DNA from: Siphonodentalium dalli
Lineage: Eukaryota; Mollusca; Scaphopoda; Gadilida; Siphonodentaliidae
Direction: 5' to 3'
Length of the DNA: 64,000 nucleotides
Assembly (NCBI GenBank): GCA_032622095.1
Contig: CP136065.1
Location: 208,610,151-208,674,150, forward strand
Below, piece after piece: positions 23,832-34,617 of the stretch (the first letter of the stretch is position 1; each line of letters begins with the position of its first letter). Below the pieces are notes generated by a model, which was not told the origin of the DNA, made no database searches, and was given only the letters and a program-made list of their open reading frames with translations. The position numbers and the translations under genes are program-made.

Positions 23832-26460
23832 GGTGGATGATTCTAGTGAAATAGACTGCCTTCCTGAATAAACTAGTAAGCTGAATCAGGTGGATGATTC
23901 TCGTGAAATAGACTGCCTTCCTGAAGAAACTAGTAAGTTGCATCAGGTGGATGATTCTCGTGAAATAGACTGCGTTCCTGAAGAAACTAGTCAGTTGCAC
24001 CAGGTGGATGATTCTCGTGAAATAGACTGCATTCCTGAAGAAACTAATAAGTTGCACCAGGTGGATGATTCTTGTGAAATGGACTGCGTTCCTGAAGAAA
24101 CTAGTAAGTTGCACCAGATGGATGATTCTCGTGAAATAGACTGCCTTCCTGAAGAAACTAGTAAGTTGCACCAGGTGGATGATTCTTGTGACATAGACTG
24201 CGTTCCTAAGAAACTAGTAAGTTGCACCAGGTGGATGATTCTAGTGAAATGGACTGCCTTCCTGATGAAACTAGTAAGTTGCACCAGGTGGATGATTTTC
24301 GTGAAATAGCTGGGTTCCTGAAGAAACTAGTAAGTTGCACCTGGTGGATTATTCTTGTGAAATAGACTGCGTTCCTGAAGAAACTAGTAAGTTGCACCAG
24401 GTCGATGATTATATTGAAATGGACTGCGTTCCTGAAGAAACTAGTAAGTTTCATCAGGTGGATGATTCTCGTGAAATAGACTGGGTTCCTGAAGAAATTA
24501 GTAAGTTGCACCAGGTGAATGATTATCGTGAAATAGACTGGGTTACTGAAGAAACTAGTTAGTTGCACCAGGTGGATGATTCTCGTGAAATAGACTGCCT
24601 TCCTGAAGAAACTACTAAGTTGCATTATGTGGATGATTCTCGCGAAATAGACTGGGTTCCTGAAGAAATTATTAAGTTACGCCAGGTGGATGATTCTTGT
24701 GAAATGGACTGCGTTCCTGAAGAAACTAGTAAGTTGCATCAGGTGGATGATTCTTGTGAAATGGACTGCGTTCCTGAAGAAACTAGTTAGTTGCATCAGG
24801 TGGATGATTCTCATGAAATAGACTGGGTTCCTGAAGAAACTAGTAAGTTGCACCAGGTCGATGATTCTCGTGAAATAGACTGCGTTCCTGAAGAAACTAG
24901 TCAGTTGCACCCGGTGGATGATTCTAGTGAAAAGGACTGCCTTCCTGAATAAACTAGTAAGTTGCATCAGGTGGATGATTCTCGTGAAATAGACCGTGTT
25001 CCTGAAGAAACTAGTAAGTTGCAACAGGTGGATGATTCTCGTGAAATAGACTGCGTTCCTGAAGAAACTAGTATGTTGCACCATGTGGATGATTCTATTG
25101 AAATGGACTGCGTTCCTGGAGAAACTAGCAAGTTGCACCAGGTGGATGATTCCATTGAAATGGACTGCGTTCCTGAAGAAACTAGTAAGTTGCACCAGGT
25201 CTATGATTCTCGTGAATTAGACCGTGTTCCTGAAGAAAATAGTAAGTTGCACCAGGTGGATGATTCTTGTGAAATAGACTGGGTTCCTGAAGAAACTAGT
25301 AAGTTGCACCAGGTCGATGATTCTCGTGAAATAGACTGCGTTCCTGAAGAAACTAGTCAGTTGCATCAGGTGGATGATTCTCGTGAAATAGACTGCCTTC
25401 CTGAAGAAACTAGTCAGTTGCATCAGGTGGATGATTCTCGTGAAATAGACTGCGTTCCTGAAGAAACTAATAAGTTGCAGCAGGTGGATGATTCTTGTGA
25501 AATAGACTGGGTTCCTGAAAAACTAGTAAGTTGCACCAGGTCTATGATTCTCGTGAAATAGACCGTGTTCCTGAAGAAAATAGTAAGTTGCACCAGGTGG
25601 ATGATTCTTGTGAAATAGACTGGGTTCCTAAAGAAACTAATAAGTTGCACAAGGTGGATGATTCTTGTGAAATAGACTGCGTTCCTGAAGAAACTAGAAA
25701 GTTGCATCAGGTGGATGATTCTCGTGAAATAGACTGCCTTCCTGAAGAAACTAGTATGTTGCACCATGTGGATGATTCTATTGAAATGGACTGCGTTCCT
25801 GAAGAAACTAGCAAGTTGCACCAGGTGGATGATTCCATTGAAATGAACTGCGTTCCTGAAGAAACTAATATGTTGCACAAGGTAGATGATACTTGTGAAA
25901 TAGACTGCCTTCCTGAAGAAACTAGTAAGTTGCATCAGGTGGATGATTCTTATGAAATAGACTGCGTTCCTGAAGAAGATAATAAGTTGCACCAGGTGGA
26001 TGATTCTCGTGAAATGGACTGTGTTCCCGAAGAAACTAGTAAGTTGCACAAGGTGGATGATTCTATTGAAATGGACTGCCTTCCTGAAGAAACTTGTAAG
26101 TTGCACCAGGTCGATGATTCTCGTGAAATAGACTGCGTTCCGGAAGAAACTAGTCAGTTGCATCAGGTGGATGATTCTCGTGAAATAGACTGCCTTCCCG
26201 AAGAAGCTAATAAGTTGCACCAGGTGGATGATTCTCGTGAAATGGACTGTGTTCCTGAAGAAACTAGTAAGTTGCACCAGGTGGATGATTCACGTGAAGT
26301 AGACTGGGTTCCTGAAGAAACAAATAAGTTGCACAAGGTGTATGATTCTATTGAAATGGACTGTGTTCCTGAATAAACTAGTAAGTTGCACCAGGTGGAT
26401 GATTCACGTGAAGTAGACTGGGTTCCTGAAGAAACTAAGTTGCACCAGGTGGATGATTCT
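23832..26460 (+). repeat. 57-bp coding minisatellite, about 46 copies
   Basis: Each unit is 57 bp, so the period is a whole number of codons on either strand. Both strands stay open for long stretches; the minus reading (QLTSFFRNAVYFTRIIHLV) is hydrophobic and has no supporting context. Substitutions cluster at a few codons (R/C/I/Y after DDS; C/W after ID; V/L after it), which looks like array homogenisation with local variants. Confidence 0.9.
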
Positions 26461-27043
26461 TGTGATTTCACTTATGATGACGACCCAGACTATATTCCTT
26501 GTGAGAACGAATATGAAGATGATGAAGATGAGAATCCGGAAGAGTTGAGTGAACTCGTAAACACAATTCGTGAAGAGTTGCAAGTAAACAGTAACACAGG
26601 TAATGGTGAGACATCGTCTATAGTACCAACAGCATCATATATGGCAAGTGTTAACAACACAGGTCGTAACAACGTTTTCCAGGACCCGAATCAGCCGACC
26701 ATTTCTTCCAGATAGTCCGAGACCACGATACCAACGTGACCACAAGAAATTGGGTGATATTGTAAGGGATGTGAAATATCCAAAACTGTACATAAACATA
26801 TATCACGGAGAAAATGGTCGCCCATATGATACTATACATGCGTGCAAATATTGTTGCCGATTGTTTACATATATTCAAGATCACATGGAGAAGGTACACC
26901 ACGACAAATCAGATGTCAAGGAAATGATCAGGATAAAAAAAGACCTGAAGAAATGTAAAAAAAAAACAGGAAAAGTTGGCTCTGAAATACATACAAGATC
27001 TTTCTCGTTTTTGAAGGCGATAACTTACATAACCTTAATGTAG
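23832..27043 (+). pseudogene. Acidic-repeat zinc-finger gene, locus 1 (5' and middle part), interrupted
   Basis: The plus strand encodes tandem 19-residue units VDDSREIDCVPEETSKLHQ (23832-26460), then an acidic segment rich in D and E (YEDDEDENPEEL), then, one frame over after about 26700, a Cys2His2-like finger HACKYCCRLFTYIQDHMEKVHH followed by a lysine-rich tail. The same layout appears at 58102-63165, where a recombinase-like region follows. The repeat array contains several in-frame stops (for example near 23873, 24560, 24788 and 26374) and one-base slips (near 24210 and 25520), and the acidic-to-finger junction is out of frame. Either the gene is decaying, or introns and assembly errors in the array explain the breaks. 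The start is not identified. The family is known to me only as uncharacterised metazoan proteins. Confidence 0.6.
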
Positions 27044-27663
27044 TTCATATGAACTTGAGGATTCATTTCTGGCTATTTTCATCTGGAGTCTATAAACCAA
27101 AAATAGTAGACTGAGAGAGTTACCAATTACTCGACTGTGGCCGGTGGTCTTGCACAATGCCAGTAGGCAAGTATCAGCCATTGAAATCACTGCGAGATTA
27201 GCCTTGTAAGCAGATTCACCTCAAATACTAAAACTGGTAGCATCTCTATATACCCTTAGCTGCTGAAAGTGACAGTAAACTCCCAATCAACCAACAATCC
27301 AACTTCAATGTTCCGGTAACTGTTTTCTCTCAACACCTGTTGATAGTCAACACAATCATGATTAATTGGTAACTGGCTGTCCATATGTAGTCATGCAACT
27401 TGTGATATAATTATTGTAATGCTATATATTACTGAACTGAGTCCAGACATTTTATTAGATATTCTTGCATACTTCTAAATCAAGTATATAAGTGAAAACT
27501 GTAAGCAGAGCTGGAGTCCTCAATACTTGAAATATCGGTGAACTAATGAAAGCTTAGCAATTGCCTTTTTTCAAACTTGTAGCGGACAGTCCTGCAAAAT
27601 GCTACTTGCGTTATTTACTTGATAATAGACATGTGTTTGATTCTTTAAATTTTGTTTTTTCAG
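27044..27663. other. Intron between locus 1 finger exon and C-terminal exon
   Basis: No recombinase-like exons of the kind seen at 61628-63165 could be read here. It ends in the acceptor TTTTGTTTTTTCAG. Confidence 0.5.
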
Positions 27664-27917
27664 TTGTGAGAAAGAAACAATCCATAACAAAAGCTACCAG
27701 GCCCAGACAGCCTTGGTCTCAGGAAGAGACAGAAGAGTTGAAGAAACTTTTTGCTGAAAGTTTCACCACTAATACCTGTCCAGGTAAAAAAATGTGTCAG
27801 AAGATGATCAGTTTGAGCAAGAAAAATGGTGGTTACATACACAAGAGAGCCCGAGATACAATAAAGAAAAAAATCAGCAATATGCTAATTGCGGCACGTC
27901 GTGACAGACCCCAATGA
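27664..27917 (+). CDS. C-terminal SANT/Myb-like exon of the locus 1 gene
   Basis: After a strong polypyrimidine tract and CAG, the exon encodes RPRQPWSQEETEELKKLFAE, then CPGKKMCQKMI and a lysine-rich RARDTIKKKISNML end before a stop. The pattern RPW(T/S)xEE....L...F......PGK..C is the one I know at the C-terminus of the same uncharacterised family whose zinc finger lies 600 bases upstream, so the two pieces probably form one gene. The start of the exon's frame needs one or two bases from the previous exon. The central recombinase-like segment appears to be missing at this locus. The domain resembles a Myb/SANT fold by its tryptophan and acidic helix start; that is inference. Confidence 0.6.
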
Positions 27918-28311
27918 TTTGGGACATCATATATCAACAGAAAGGTTTCAGATAGCTTTCATCTGTTTTTCCGGTGTTTGAAAAAAGTATGCCATACAAA
28001 AACTATGCTTTTAATGTAGGCCATGGCAAGCGGTTACTTATATGTCTATGTAGATGCCAAGTTGAGTGTTTGATTAGTTAGTGGTAAATTGACACCAGAT
28101 TCATATCCCAGCTCATATCTGAAATTTTGATGCAATATTTTATTTTTGTAGATGAGTATAAGTTATCTGATAAATGTAGTTTGTGTAAAATCCCATTTCC
28201 TGATCACATTGCAAAGTAGCGAAATTCGTCTGTGTTTGCGTTACGTTCAAGTTGCTCCCAAACAGGTGGACAAATTTATGCATATATGGCATTTAATTAA
28301 TAACTAATTGA
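27918..28311. other. Intergenic DNA, nothing seen
   Basis: 3' flank of locus 1, AT-rich, no motif beyond short A/T runs. Confidence 0.5.
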
Positions 28312-28314
28312 TAA

Positions 28315-29475
28315 AGGGCCATTCACACGGCGTCAGATGTGAGCGTTGCGTCATCTGTGATGCGAGCGTTACATCAACTGCGTTGCTTGCGTTCCATAAG
28401 ATTGCGTTCAGTATCGTCATTTTACGTTCATTTCTGACAGCCATCTTTCAAATAGATAGAAAAGCGGCCTTTGGTCAACGCAAAATTAGCGAAATGTGTA
28501 TTTTATGCTTCCAATTGTGGACACTGGGACCGAGGAGTGAGAATTCCACGTACGTGTATCATTCCACCAATCAAAAGCTGGTCCCTCACGATTCCATTAG
28601 TATTTTTCGAATGACCCCAGAACCATTCGACGAACTTCTCCCATGCAACACGCGTACGTTTGCCAATTGAGGGAAATGTCCGTGAACAGAACGGCTATCT
28701 TCTTTACCATATTCTCTACAAAGATTGGCCTTTTATCTGTGGTAATACGGATTAAATTAAATTTTACTAAACTTAAAAAATGTAAAAAAAACAACAGTTA
28801 CTGTAGTTAATGTTCGTAAAACAATACACGTGCGGCACAGAGAGTTACCGAAAGAATTTTTATAAAAAGAAGTGACGTCATGGCGTACTTGGGTTGCTAG
28901 GCACCCGAGTTTAGCGCAGGAATAACATTGAAATTATTTCTTTACAAATTCATCTATCACAACTAAAATAAATATCTCCGTGAATAGAGACCGATGCAAC
29001 TAATATAAATTTCTCCGTGAATAGAGACCGATGCAACTAATATAAATTTCTCCGTGACTAGAGACCGATGTGAAATGTATTCGGATAGGTCTATATGCAC
29101 GATTGGGAAATAATAATATACTAGATGGTCGTATAAGACCAGTGTTGCACGAGACGATGGTCAAACATCTATCATCGAGAAACAAGCAAAGACTATGATG
29201 AATATGTATAAATTATATAAGTTATGCCGGTACATCAAATACATATTACATTTGTCATAAATATTGGCGATGTTTAGAGATGCACAGACACATTTGTATT
29301 TACGATTTAAATACGGCATATGGCATTAAAGAAATGACAAACAGCAAAGTAACGTCCGGTGTGCTTCGTCATTTTCCGGCGACGTAATTTCTGAGTCATC
29401 GCAGATGACGCATGCCAAAATTAGATCACGTCACTCATTTCACTACATCGCATCGGGCGCCGTGTGAATGCCCCT
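28315..29475 (+). mobile_element. Deleted PIF/Harbinger transposon with transposase remnant, 1,161 bp
   Basis: Ends AGGGCCATTCACACGGCG and, reverse-complemented, AGGGGCATTCACACGGCG are inverted repeats with one mismatch, flanked by TAA at 28312-28314 and 29476-29478. Inside, a plus-strand frame (to 28670) ends with HSTNQKLVPHD and FRMTPEPFDELL, the N-terminal block of PIF/Harbinger DDE transposases, then stops. The catalytic part is absent, so this is an internally deleted, non-autonomous copy. It differs in end sequence from the full element at 38552-44172. Confidence 0.8.
28975..29075. repeat. 34-bp tandem repeat, three copies
   Basis: ATTTCTCCGTGAATAGAGACC recurs three times (given in part), with the spacer GATGCAACTAATATAA, inside the deleted Harbinger element. 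Confidence 0.9.
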
Positions 29476-29478
29476 TAA

Positions 29479-30610
29479 TAAGAGTTAGGTGTTGATTCAA
29501 AAGTACCAATATCACACTCAGTAATCGAATTTCCAAAGATCGGGAAATAATTCCGGTTCCCGGTGGAAAAGCGTCCGGTTCCCGGTGGAGATTTCGTTCT
29601 TTGATATACCCGCAGACGAAATGTCATTCTCAAGAAGGTAAGTATCATTTTTTCTTAGCTCAGACCAATTTATTCTAGTGAAACGAATGTCATAGAAATC
29701 ATTCGTCAAATTCCCATCGGAATCGGAAGTTTGAAATTATATGAACATAACGACACAAAATCGCAATCGCCGATTTTCTTATTGCTTTATGTGTCAACAG
29801 TCCCATATTTTCGGTCTGTATTTGTATCTCTCGCAACAATAAGGAGTGTCATACCGGTCCCGTTGTGACTTCAACCACTTTGAGCAATAATAAATGCAAC
29901 CATATTGCTCTAAAAAAAAAGAGGCATATTTGTCACTTTTCAAAATTCATTTTTGATGAAAAAATTGGCAACTCCATCCTTGGGATCAACAATATGACAG
30001 TTCTCAGATACGTATCCATTTATCCATCGACCGTGCCCTCAGACTTGCGCAACTTGGTGAATATGTGTTATTACCATTGTGTGTCCATACACTATCATGT
30101 ATTGAGGCGATCTTTTGTTTCTGATAAGTATTGCGACAAGCCATAGATAAAAAGGGGATCTCATACGAGTTTCAATTTTGTACGGAATTTATCAACTTAT
30201 CAAAATTTGATTTGAGCCGATGGTTACCGAAGCTCAAATAAAATTCATTGGACAAGGTTCTTTCGTGATGGGGAAAGCTACCTGCTGAAGGTGCATGTGA
30301 GCCCAGCGGGCTGACATGACACCATGCCATCCTATTGATTACACGAGAGGGTGACACAGTATCATGTCATCCCACTAGCTGACGAATCAGCTTCTGACAT
30401 GATAAGCTAATGTAATAGAGTGATATAATAGACTGAATGAATATACCAGTTTTTCGTATTTATTTATCAGCATTATTTCCATGCGTGGGCAGCATACCTG
30501 GTTTGTAAGCCACGTTTTGATTGGATGCTTTTGTATTTTGGGAGACTCTTAAAAGAGGAATATGGCTTCGAATATTTTGATAAATGATTGTTCGTTTTGT
30601 AATTATTATT
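29479..30610. other. Intergenic DNA left of the Ty3/gypsy insertion
   Basis: No gene recognised. A short duplicated phrase TCCGGTTCCCGGTGGA occurs twice near 29551-29590. Confidence 0.5.
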
Positions 30611-30614
30611 GCAT

Positions 30615-30878
30615 TGTAGTGAAAATGTAAACATTGTGCGGACCAGTTTAATTCTTGTTGGACAGCGCCACCTAGCGGCGCCGGGAACCAAGTGCCAGCT
30701 TCCGGGATCACGTCGGGCAGAACCGAAACTGAATCCAAAGAAGACACATCGTCAAATAATTGTTGTTGCTGTATCCATTGTAATCATCGTATTTCTACAT
30801 ATATTATTCGTGAGTATAATATCCTTTTCTATTCCATATATAATATTCTTACATGTGATACCCCCTATTTTCACATTA
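30615..30878 (+). repeat. 5' LTR of the Ty3/gypsy element
   Basis: Starts TGTAGTGAAAAT and ends ATTTTCACATTA, which are imperfect inverted copies of each other. It matches 46325-46587 except for a few substitutions and a short indel near 30640. The internal region follows with TGGCGTCGTTTCG at 30880, the likely primer binding site; its tRNA is not identified. Confidence 0.92.
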
Positions 30879-31175
30879 ATGGCGTCGTTTCGTTAAAATA
30901 TCGTGCTATTATTAACCCATTTTGCCTTATCCATTTTCGCGTCGACAACGTGTTTTTCTCGCGTTCGTATTTCGATCGTTATCGCGTCGTTCGATATTGT
31001 ATTTCTATTGTATTAAACATATTGGTTTTGTTTATATCTCTGCCTTAGCCTTATATTTGTAGTTTTAGGTAGATTTCGTCTTCTGTCCTGTTACCTTTTT
31101 TCTTTCGGAAAATTGAGTTGATTAATTTTTTTGGTCAATCCCGAATGATATTTTGTCCATACCAGTTATTGCAGT

Positions 31176-33440
31176 ATGTCTGTCAAAATAAAAATCAATG
31201 AAGCTGGTTTGGAGGATTTGACAAAAATTCCACATGTCGATGACTCGATAGCTGTGGCTATAATTTTGAAACGTCTGGAAGTGGTAACTTTATTCAGAGA
31301 TGATTTAGTGAATATCCCGCGTTTTCGTGGGTCACAACAACAATGGTCGGTTATCGATTTCAGTCCAGCGCCATCAGGTACACCCGCCGATAATTGGCTT
31401 CCATTTAAATTGGATCCAACAAAGACATCACATTTCGATGATTATCCAGCGGGGTACGATTCTGGTCAGGCTGCAGCCGAATCGTCAGCTATGCTCAGCC
31501 CCCCCCCCCCCCCACAATCAACAAACACACTTGACTCCGAACAAGAACGGTTGCGTAGATACAATGCCGAAAAATCTTTTATCATGGGCGTCCATGATGT
31601 TATTGAATCACACAAATTAGCAGACGCCACTCGACGAAGGTTGTCGTGGACGCCAGCGAGTCAAAGTACTCATGATACACCACACGGTCTGGTGTCAATG
31701 GCTACTCAATATATGGTAAGTACCCAAGCAGTGACAGGTGCTGCCACGGTAGTCACTCGTGCATCAGGGCCAATTAGTTTTGGGGACACTGTTAAGTCAA
31801 ATACGGTGACCACCCATAGTACTTGGCAGGCAACCGATCAACTGCAACAAGCCATGACATCGGCTATGTCTGCGTTGGGACAACTTCCATCTTTTCAACC
31901 TAGTTTCATGACGACCCAAAGGTCATCAGCTGGGCATCATGACTTGCCTAATCAGGTTGCATCGTTGCCAATACCACAAGCTCCATCTGCTCAGTCAACC
32001 ACCCCAGTCACGCGGTTGTCAATATCAAATGCTATTTTGACAAATCCCAATTACTCGCAGGTCTCATTCACATATACAAACTCCGTAGTACCTGATACCC
32101 GGTTAACGGTGACAAATTATCAGGCGGGTTATGTACCCACAACCAACACGACATTGGGTGTACAGAATAACCTACATATGTCGACATTTGATCTCAGTCA
32201 GCCTCCACCAAATTATGGACGGCATGACCAGCAACTATTCAATACTGTTCCGACATCAAATACTGTTAACGCTCCAGTTGGTTATCAACTTGGACAAATT
32301 CAAACACCGGTTATGCAACCGGGGTGGCAGCAACCATCGGTCATTCATCAACCGGTGATGCAACAACCACCGGTGATGCAACAACCACCGGCGATGCAAC
32401 AACCACCGGCGATGCAACAACCACCGGTGATGCAACAACCACCGGTGATGCAACAACCACCGGTGATGCCACAACAACCGGTGATGCCACAACAACCCGT
32501 GATCCAACAACCAGTAATGCAACAACAACAACAACCGGTGATCCAACCGGTATATCACCAGCCGGTATATCACCAGCCGGTCCTTCCGCATATTGTTCCC
32601 CAGCAACCAGTTTTTCAACCACAACCTCAGGGACCACCCGGTTACCAGGGTCACCCCGAACAGAATCATTGGCAATATGGTAGAGACAGGCGGTTAGCTC
32701 GAATGCCCAAAGGTTTCTTTTATGATGGGGTGGAGGCGTGGAATCCTTTCAAATTAAAATTTGTTAAATATGTGGAATCCCAGCAATGGGGACCGGATGA
32801 GATTAAACAAGCTTTATGTTGGTGCATGAGTGGTAGAGCAAGCGAATATTTCACTTTGCTCACGGAAAGAAACACCGATATTACGTCCGATCAATTATTG
32901 ACTGGGCTTGAAACTCGTTTCGGGCATCATGACTTGCCGGAAACTACACAATTGCAGTTTCAGCAGGACAAACAAGTTCCGGGTCAATCTCTTGATGAGT
33001 GGGCAGAAAATGTCCTATCATTGGCCACCAGGGCATTTCGGGATTGTCCCCCGGACTTTACCTTCAGGCAGGCTGTTTTAAGGTTTTGCCAGGGGTGCTC
33101 GGACACCAGGGCAGCAGAATTGGTCAGTATGGAGATCAACACAACTATGCCGCCATTCATGGCTCCAAAACACCTCGCAGATACGTCAGACGACGAAAGG
33201 ATTCGTGTCGTTAGACCACAGGCTAGAGGGAGGCCAAACAGGTTTCAAGGCAAAGAACCTCATTCATCGGAGTCTGAAGAAGAACATAAACAGGTTCAGA
33301 GGGGAGCGAATCCCAGGTATCGAAATACCGGGGGAATTTTCACTGTGGAAATCTCGCACCCTAGCGCTCGAGACCAGTGTCGAGAGTTTACATCGGAAAT
33401 TGGAGAAGTTGACAGATACAATGTCGAAATTGTTACCTAG
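31176..33440 (+). CDS. gag: Gag polyprotein of the Ty3/gypsy element
   Basis: A 754-residue frame begins after the leader. Residues about 7-38 (INEAGLEDLTKIPHVDDSIA and on) look like a helix-hairpin-helix motif of the ComEA type. A long low-complexity middle follows, with a Pro-Gln-Met repeat (units MQQPPV/MQQPPA) at 32341-32540. The conserved capsid-like block is at 32690-33150 (MPKGFFYDGVEAWNPFKLKF, then SLDEWAENVLSLATRAF, which is typical of gypsy Gag). Past about 33330 the sense frame appears to move: the coiled-coil-like LALETSVESLHRKLEKL and the CCHC knuckle CFSCRDYGHYQKCC (33538-33580) are in the next frame. That is either a gag-pol frameshift or a one-base lesion. Gag packages element RNA in cytoplasmic particles. 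Confidence 0.85.
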   Translation: MSVKIKINEAGLEDLTKIPHVDDSIAVAIILKRLEVVTLFRDDLVNIPRFRGSQQQWSVIDFSPAPSGTPADNWLPFKLDPTKTSHFDDYPAGYDSGQAAAESSAMLSPPPPPQSTNTLDSEQERLRRYNAEKSFIMGVHDVIESHKLADATRRRLSWTPASQSTHDTPHGLVSMATQYMVSTQAVTGAATVVTRASGPISFGDTVKSNTVTTHSTWQATDQLQQAMTSAMSALGQLPSFQPSFMTTQRSSAGHHDLPNQVASLPIPQAPSAQSTTPVTRLSISNAILTNPNYSQVSFTYTNSVVPDTRLTVTNYQAGYVPTTNTTLGVQNNLHMSTFDLSQPPPNYGRHDQQLFNTVPTSNTVNAPVGYQLGQIQTPVMQPGWQQPSVIHQPVMQQPPVMQQPPAMQQPPAMQQPPVMQQPPVMQQPPVMPQQPVMPQQPVIQQPVMQQQQQPVIQPVYHQPVYHQPVLPHIVPQQPVFQPQPQGPPGYQGHPEQNHWQYGRDRRLARMPKGFFYDGVEAWNPFKLKFVKYVESQQWGPDEIKQALCWCMSGRASEYFTLLTERNTDITSDQLLTGLETRFGHHDLPETTQLQFQQDKQVPGQSLDEWAENVLSLATRAFRDCPPDFTFRQAVLRFCQGCSDTRAAELVSMEINTTMPPFMAPKHLADTSDDERIRVVRPQARGRPNRFQGKEPHSSESEEEHKQVQRGANPRYRNTGGIFTVEISHPSARDQCREFTSEIGEVDRYNVEIVT

Positions 33441-34617
33441 CAGTAAGAATTTCGGGGATAGATCACCCCAAACTCCAAATAGAGGGGTTCGGACACCCCC
33501 AATGTCAAGGTCACCCTCACCTCAGTCTAAAGTTCAATGTTTTTCCTGTCGGGATTACGGGCACTATCAGAAGTGCTGCCCCTCAAGAAACACAGTGAAC
33601 CGTGTCAATAAAGATAAAGCTGTTGTTGATACCGCGGCAGATTCAACCATTATCTCAGATAGGTTGTTCCAGTTGTTGGAAGTGAAACCAATGATTATAA
33701 AATCAATGAAATTTAACACTGCTGCCAGGGATAAACACATGTTTGGATGTCTGGTGGGGCCTGTAGAAATTAAAATAGGCGATTTAATATGTAGCGAAAA
33801 TGTGTACGTGGCCCCGATTGAGGAGCAAATGTTATTGGGCATAGATTTTCTTAGAAAATACGATGCACGTATTACAGCCAACACAGGCTCAATTTCCTTG
33901 GGTGAATGTAGGTTGCCTACAATTATATCCAAAGAGGACAGTTCTAGGGTCGCTAGAGTGTGTGTGGCTAACCATAGTGTTATACCTGCGTTGTCTGTAG
34001 TGCGGTTACAGTGTGACATTGACACACTCATTACCGAATTTATGATTGAGCCGAATCATGAATATATTGATCTCGTACTACCAACAGTGCATCATGGTTC
34101 CGAGAGCCCCACGATTTGTTTGATTAATGCAAGCGAAATTGACGTGCACATTAACAAACACGATTGTATTGGGGAAGCCCAAGAAATTGACCAGATATGT
34201 CAACTAGGTGACAAGTCGGTTGAGTGTCAACCTAGGTTACCTGATGAGTCGACACTTACTGACATGACACCTGTGGGTCAGGTGAGCAGGGTGGAATGCA
34301 GTGACGAAACAACAGAGGTTATCTCTGGTTGTTCGGATATGATTCCATGTGAAGTACCACAACTTCCTGAACATATCCAAGCATTATATCAATGCTCGTC
34401 TCAGAATATACCCCAAGAAGAAGCTGCGTGTTTCGCACACTTGTTACTCAAGTATCAAGATGTGTTTGCGAAAGATGTGTTTGCGAAAGACGAGTTTGAC
34501 TTGGGTAATTTTACGGAGATAGAGCATGGCATTCCTCTAATTGAAGGGGCGCGCCCTATTAAACAACCCATGAGGCGCACCCAGCTTGTTTCGTTGGCCA
34601 ATAGGAAGCCCATTTGA
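33205..34617 (+). CDS. pol: Nucleocapsid knuckle and aspartic protease segment of pol
   Basis: This frame overlaps the end of gag by about 236 bases. It carries the CCHC knuckle (CFSCRDYGHYQKCC), then a retropepsin-like core with the catalytic block VDTAADSTIIS (usually D-S/T-G) and the flap-to-end signature LLGIDFLRKYDA. The change from Gly to Ala after the catalytic D-T is unusual but occurs in some gypsy proteases. A linker rich in acidic residues leads to the RT entry (IEHGIPLIEGARPIKQPMRR). The frame ends at 34617 in a frameshift just before the RT palm begins in the next frame. Confidence 0.85.
   Translation: MSLDHRLEGGQTGFKAKNLIHRSLKKNINRFRGERIPGIEIPGEFSLWKSRTLALETSVESLHRKLEKLTDTMSKLLPSSKNFGDRSPQTPNRGVRTPPMSRSPSPQSKVQCFSCRDYGHYQKCCPSRNTVNRVNKDKAVVDTAADSTIISDRLFQLLEVKPMIIKSMKFNTAARDKHMFGCLVGPVEIKIGDLICSENVYVAPIEEQMLLGIDFLRKYDARITANTGSISLGECRLPTIISKEDSSRVARVCVANHSVIPALSVVRLQCDIDTLITEFMIEPNHEYIDLVLPTVHHGSESPTICLINASEIDVHINKHDCIGEAQEIDQICQLGDKSVECQPRLPDESTLTDMTPVGQVSRVECSDETTEVISGCSDMIPCEVPQLPEHIQALYQCSSQNIPQEEAACFAHLLLKYQDVFAKDVFAKDEFDLGNFTEIEHGIPLIEGARPIKQPMRRTQLVSLANRKPI

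Noticed and set aside
23737-26277. Long minus-strand frames made of a hydrophobic 19-residue repeat
   Set aside because: They are the reverse reading of the 57-bp array; there is no start context, splice support or family match, while the plus reading leads into a zinc finger.
30609-31048. Short frames over the 5' LTR as host genes
   Set aside because: They lie in the LTR and leader and recur in the 3' LTR.
32256-32683. Gly-Asp-Ala-Thr and His-Trp-Leu repeat frames in gag
   Set aside because: Alternate readings of the Pro-Gln-Met repeat in Gag.
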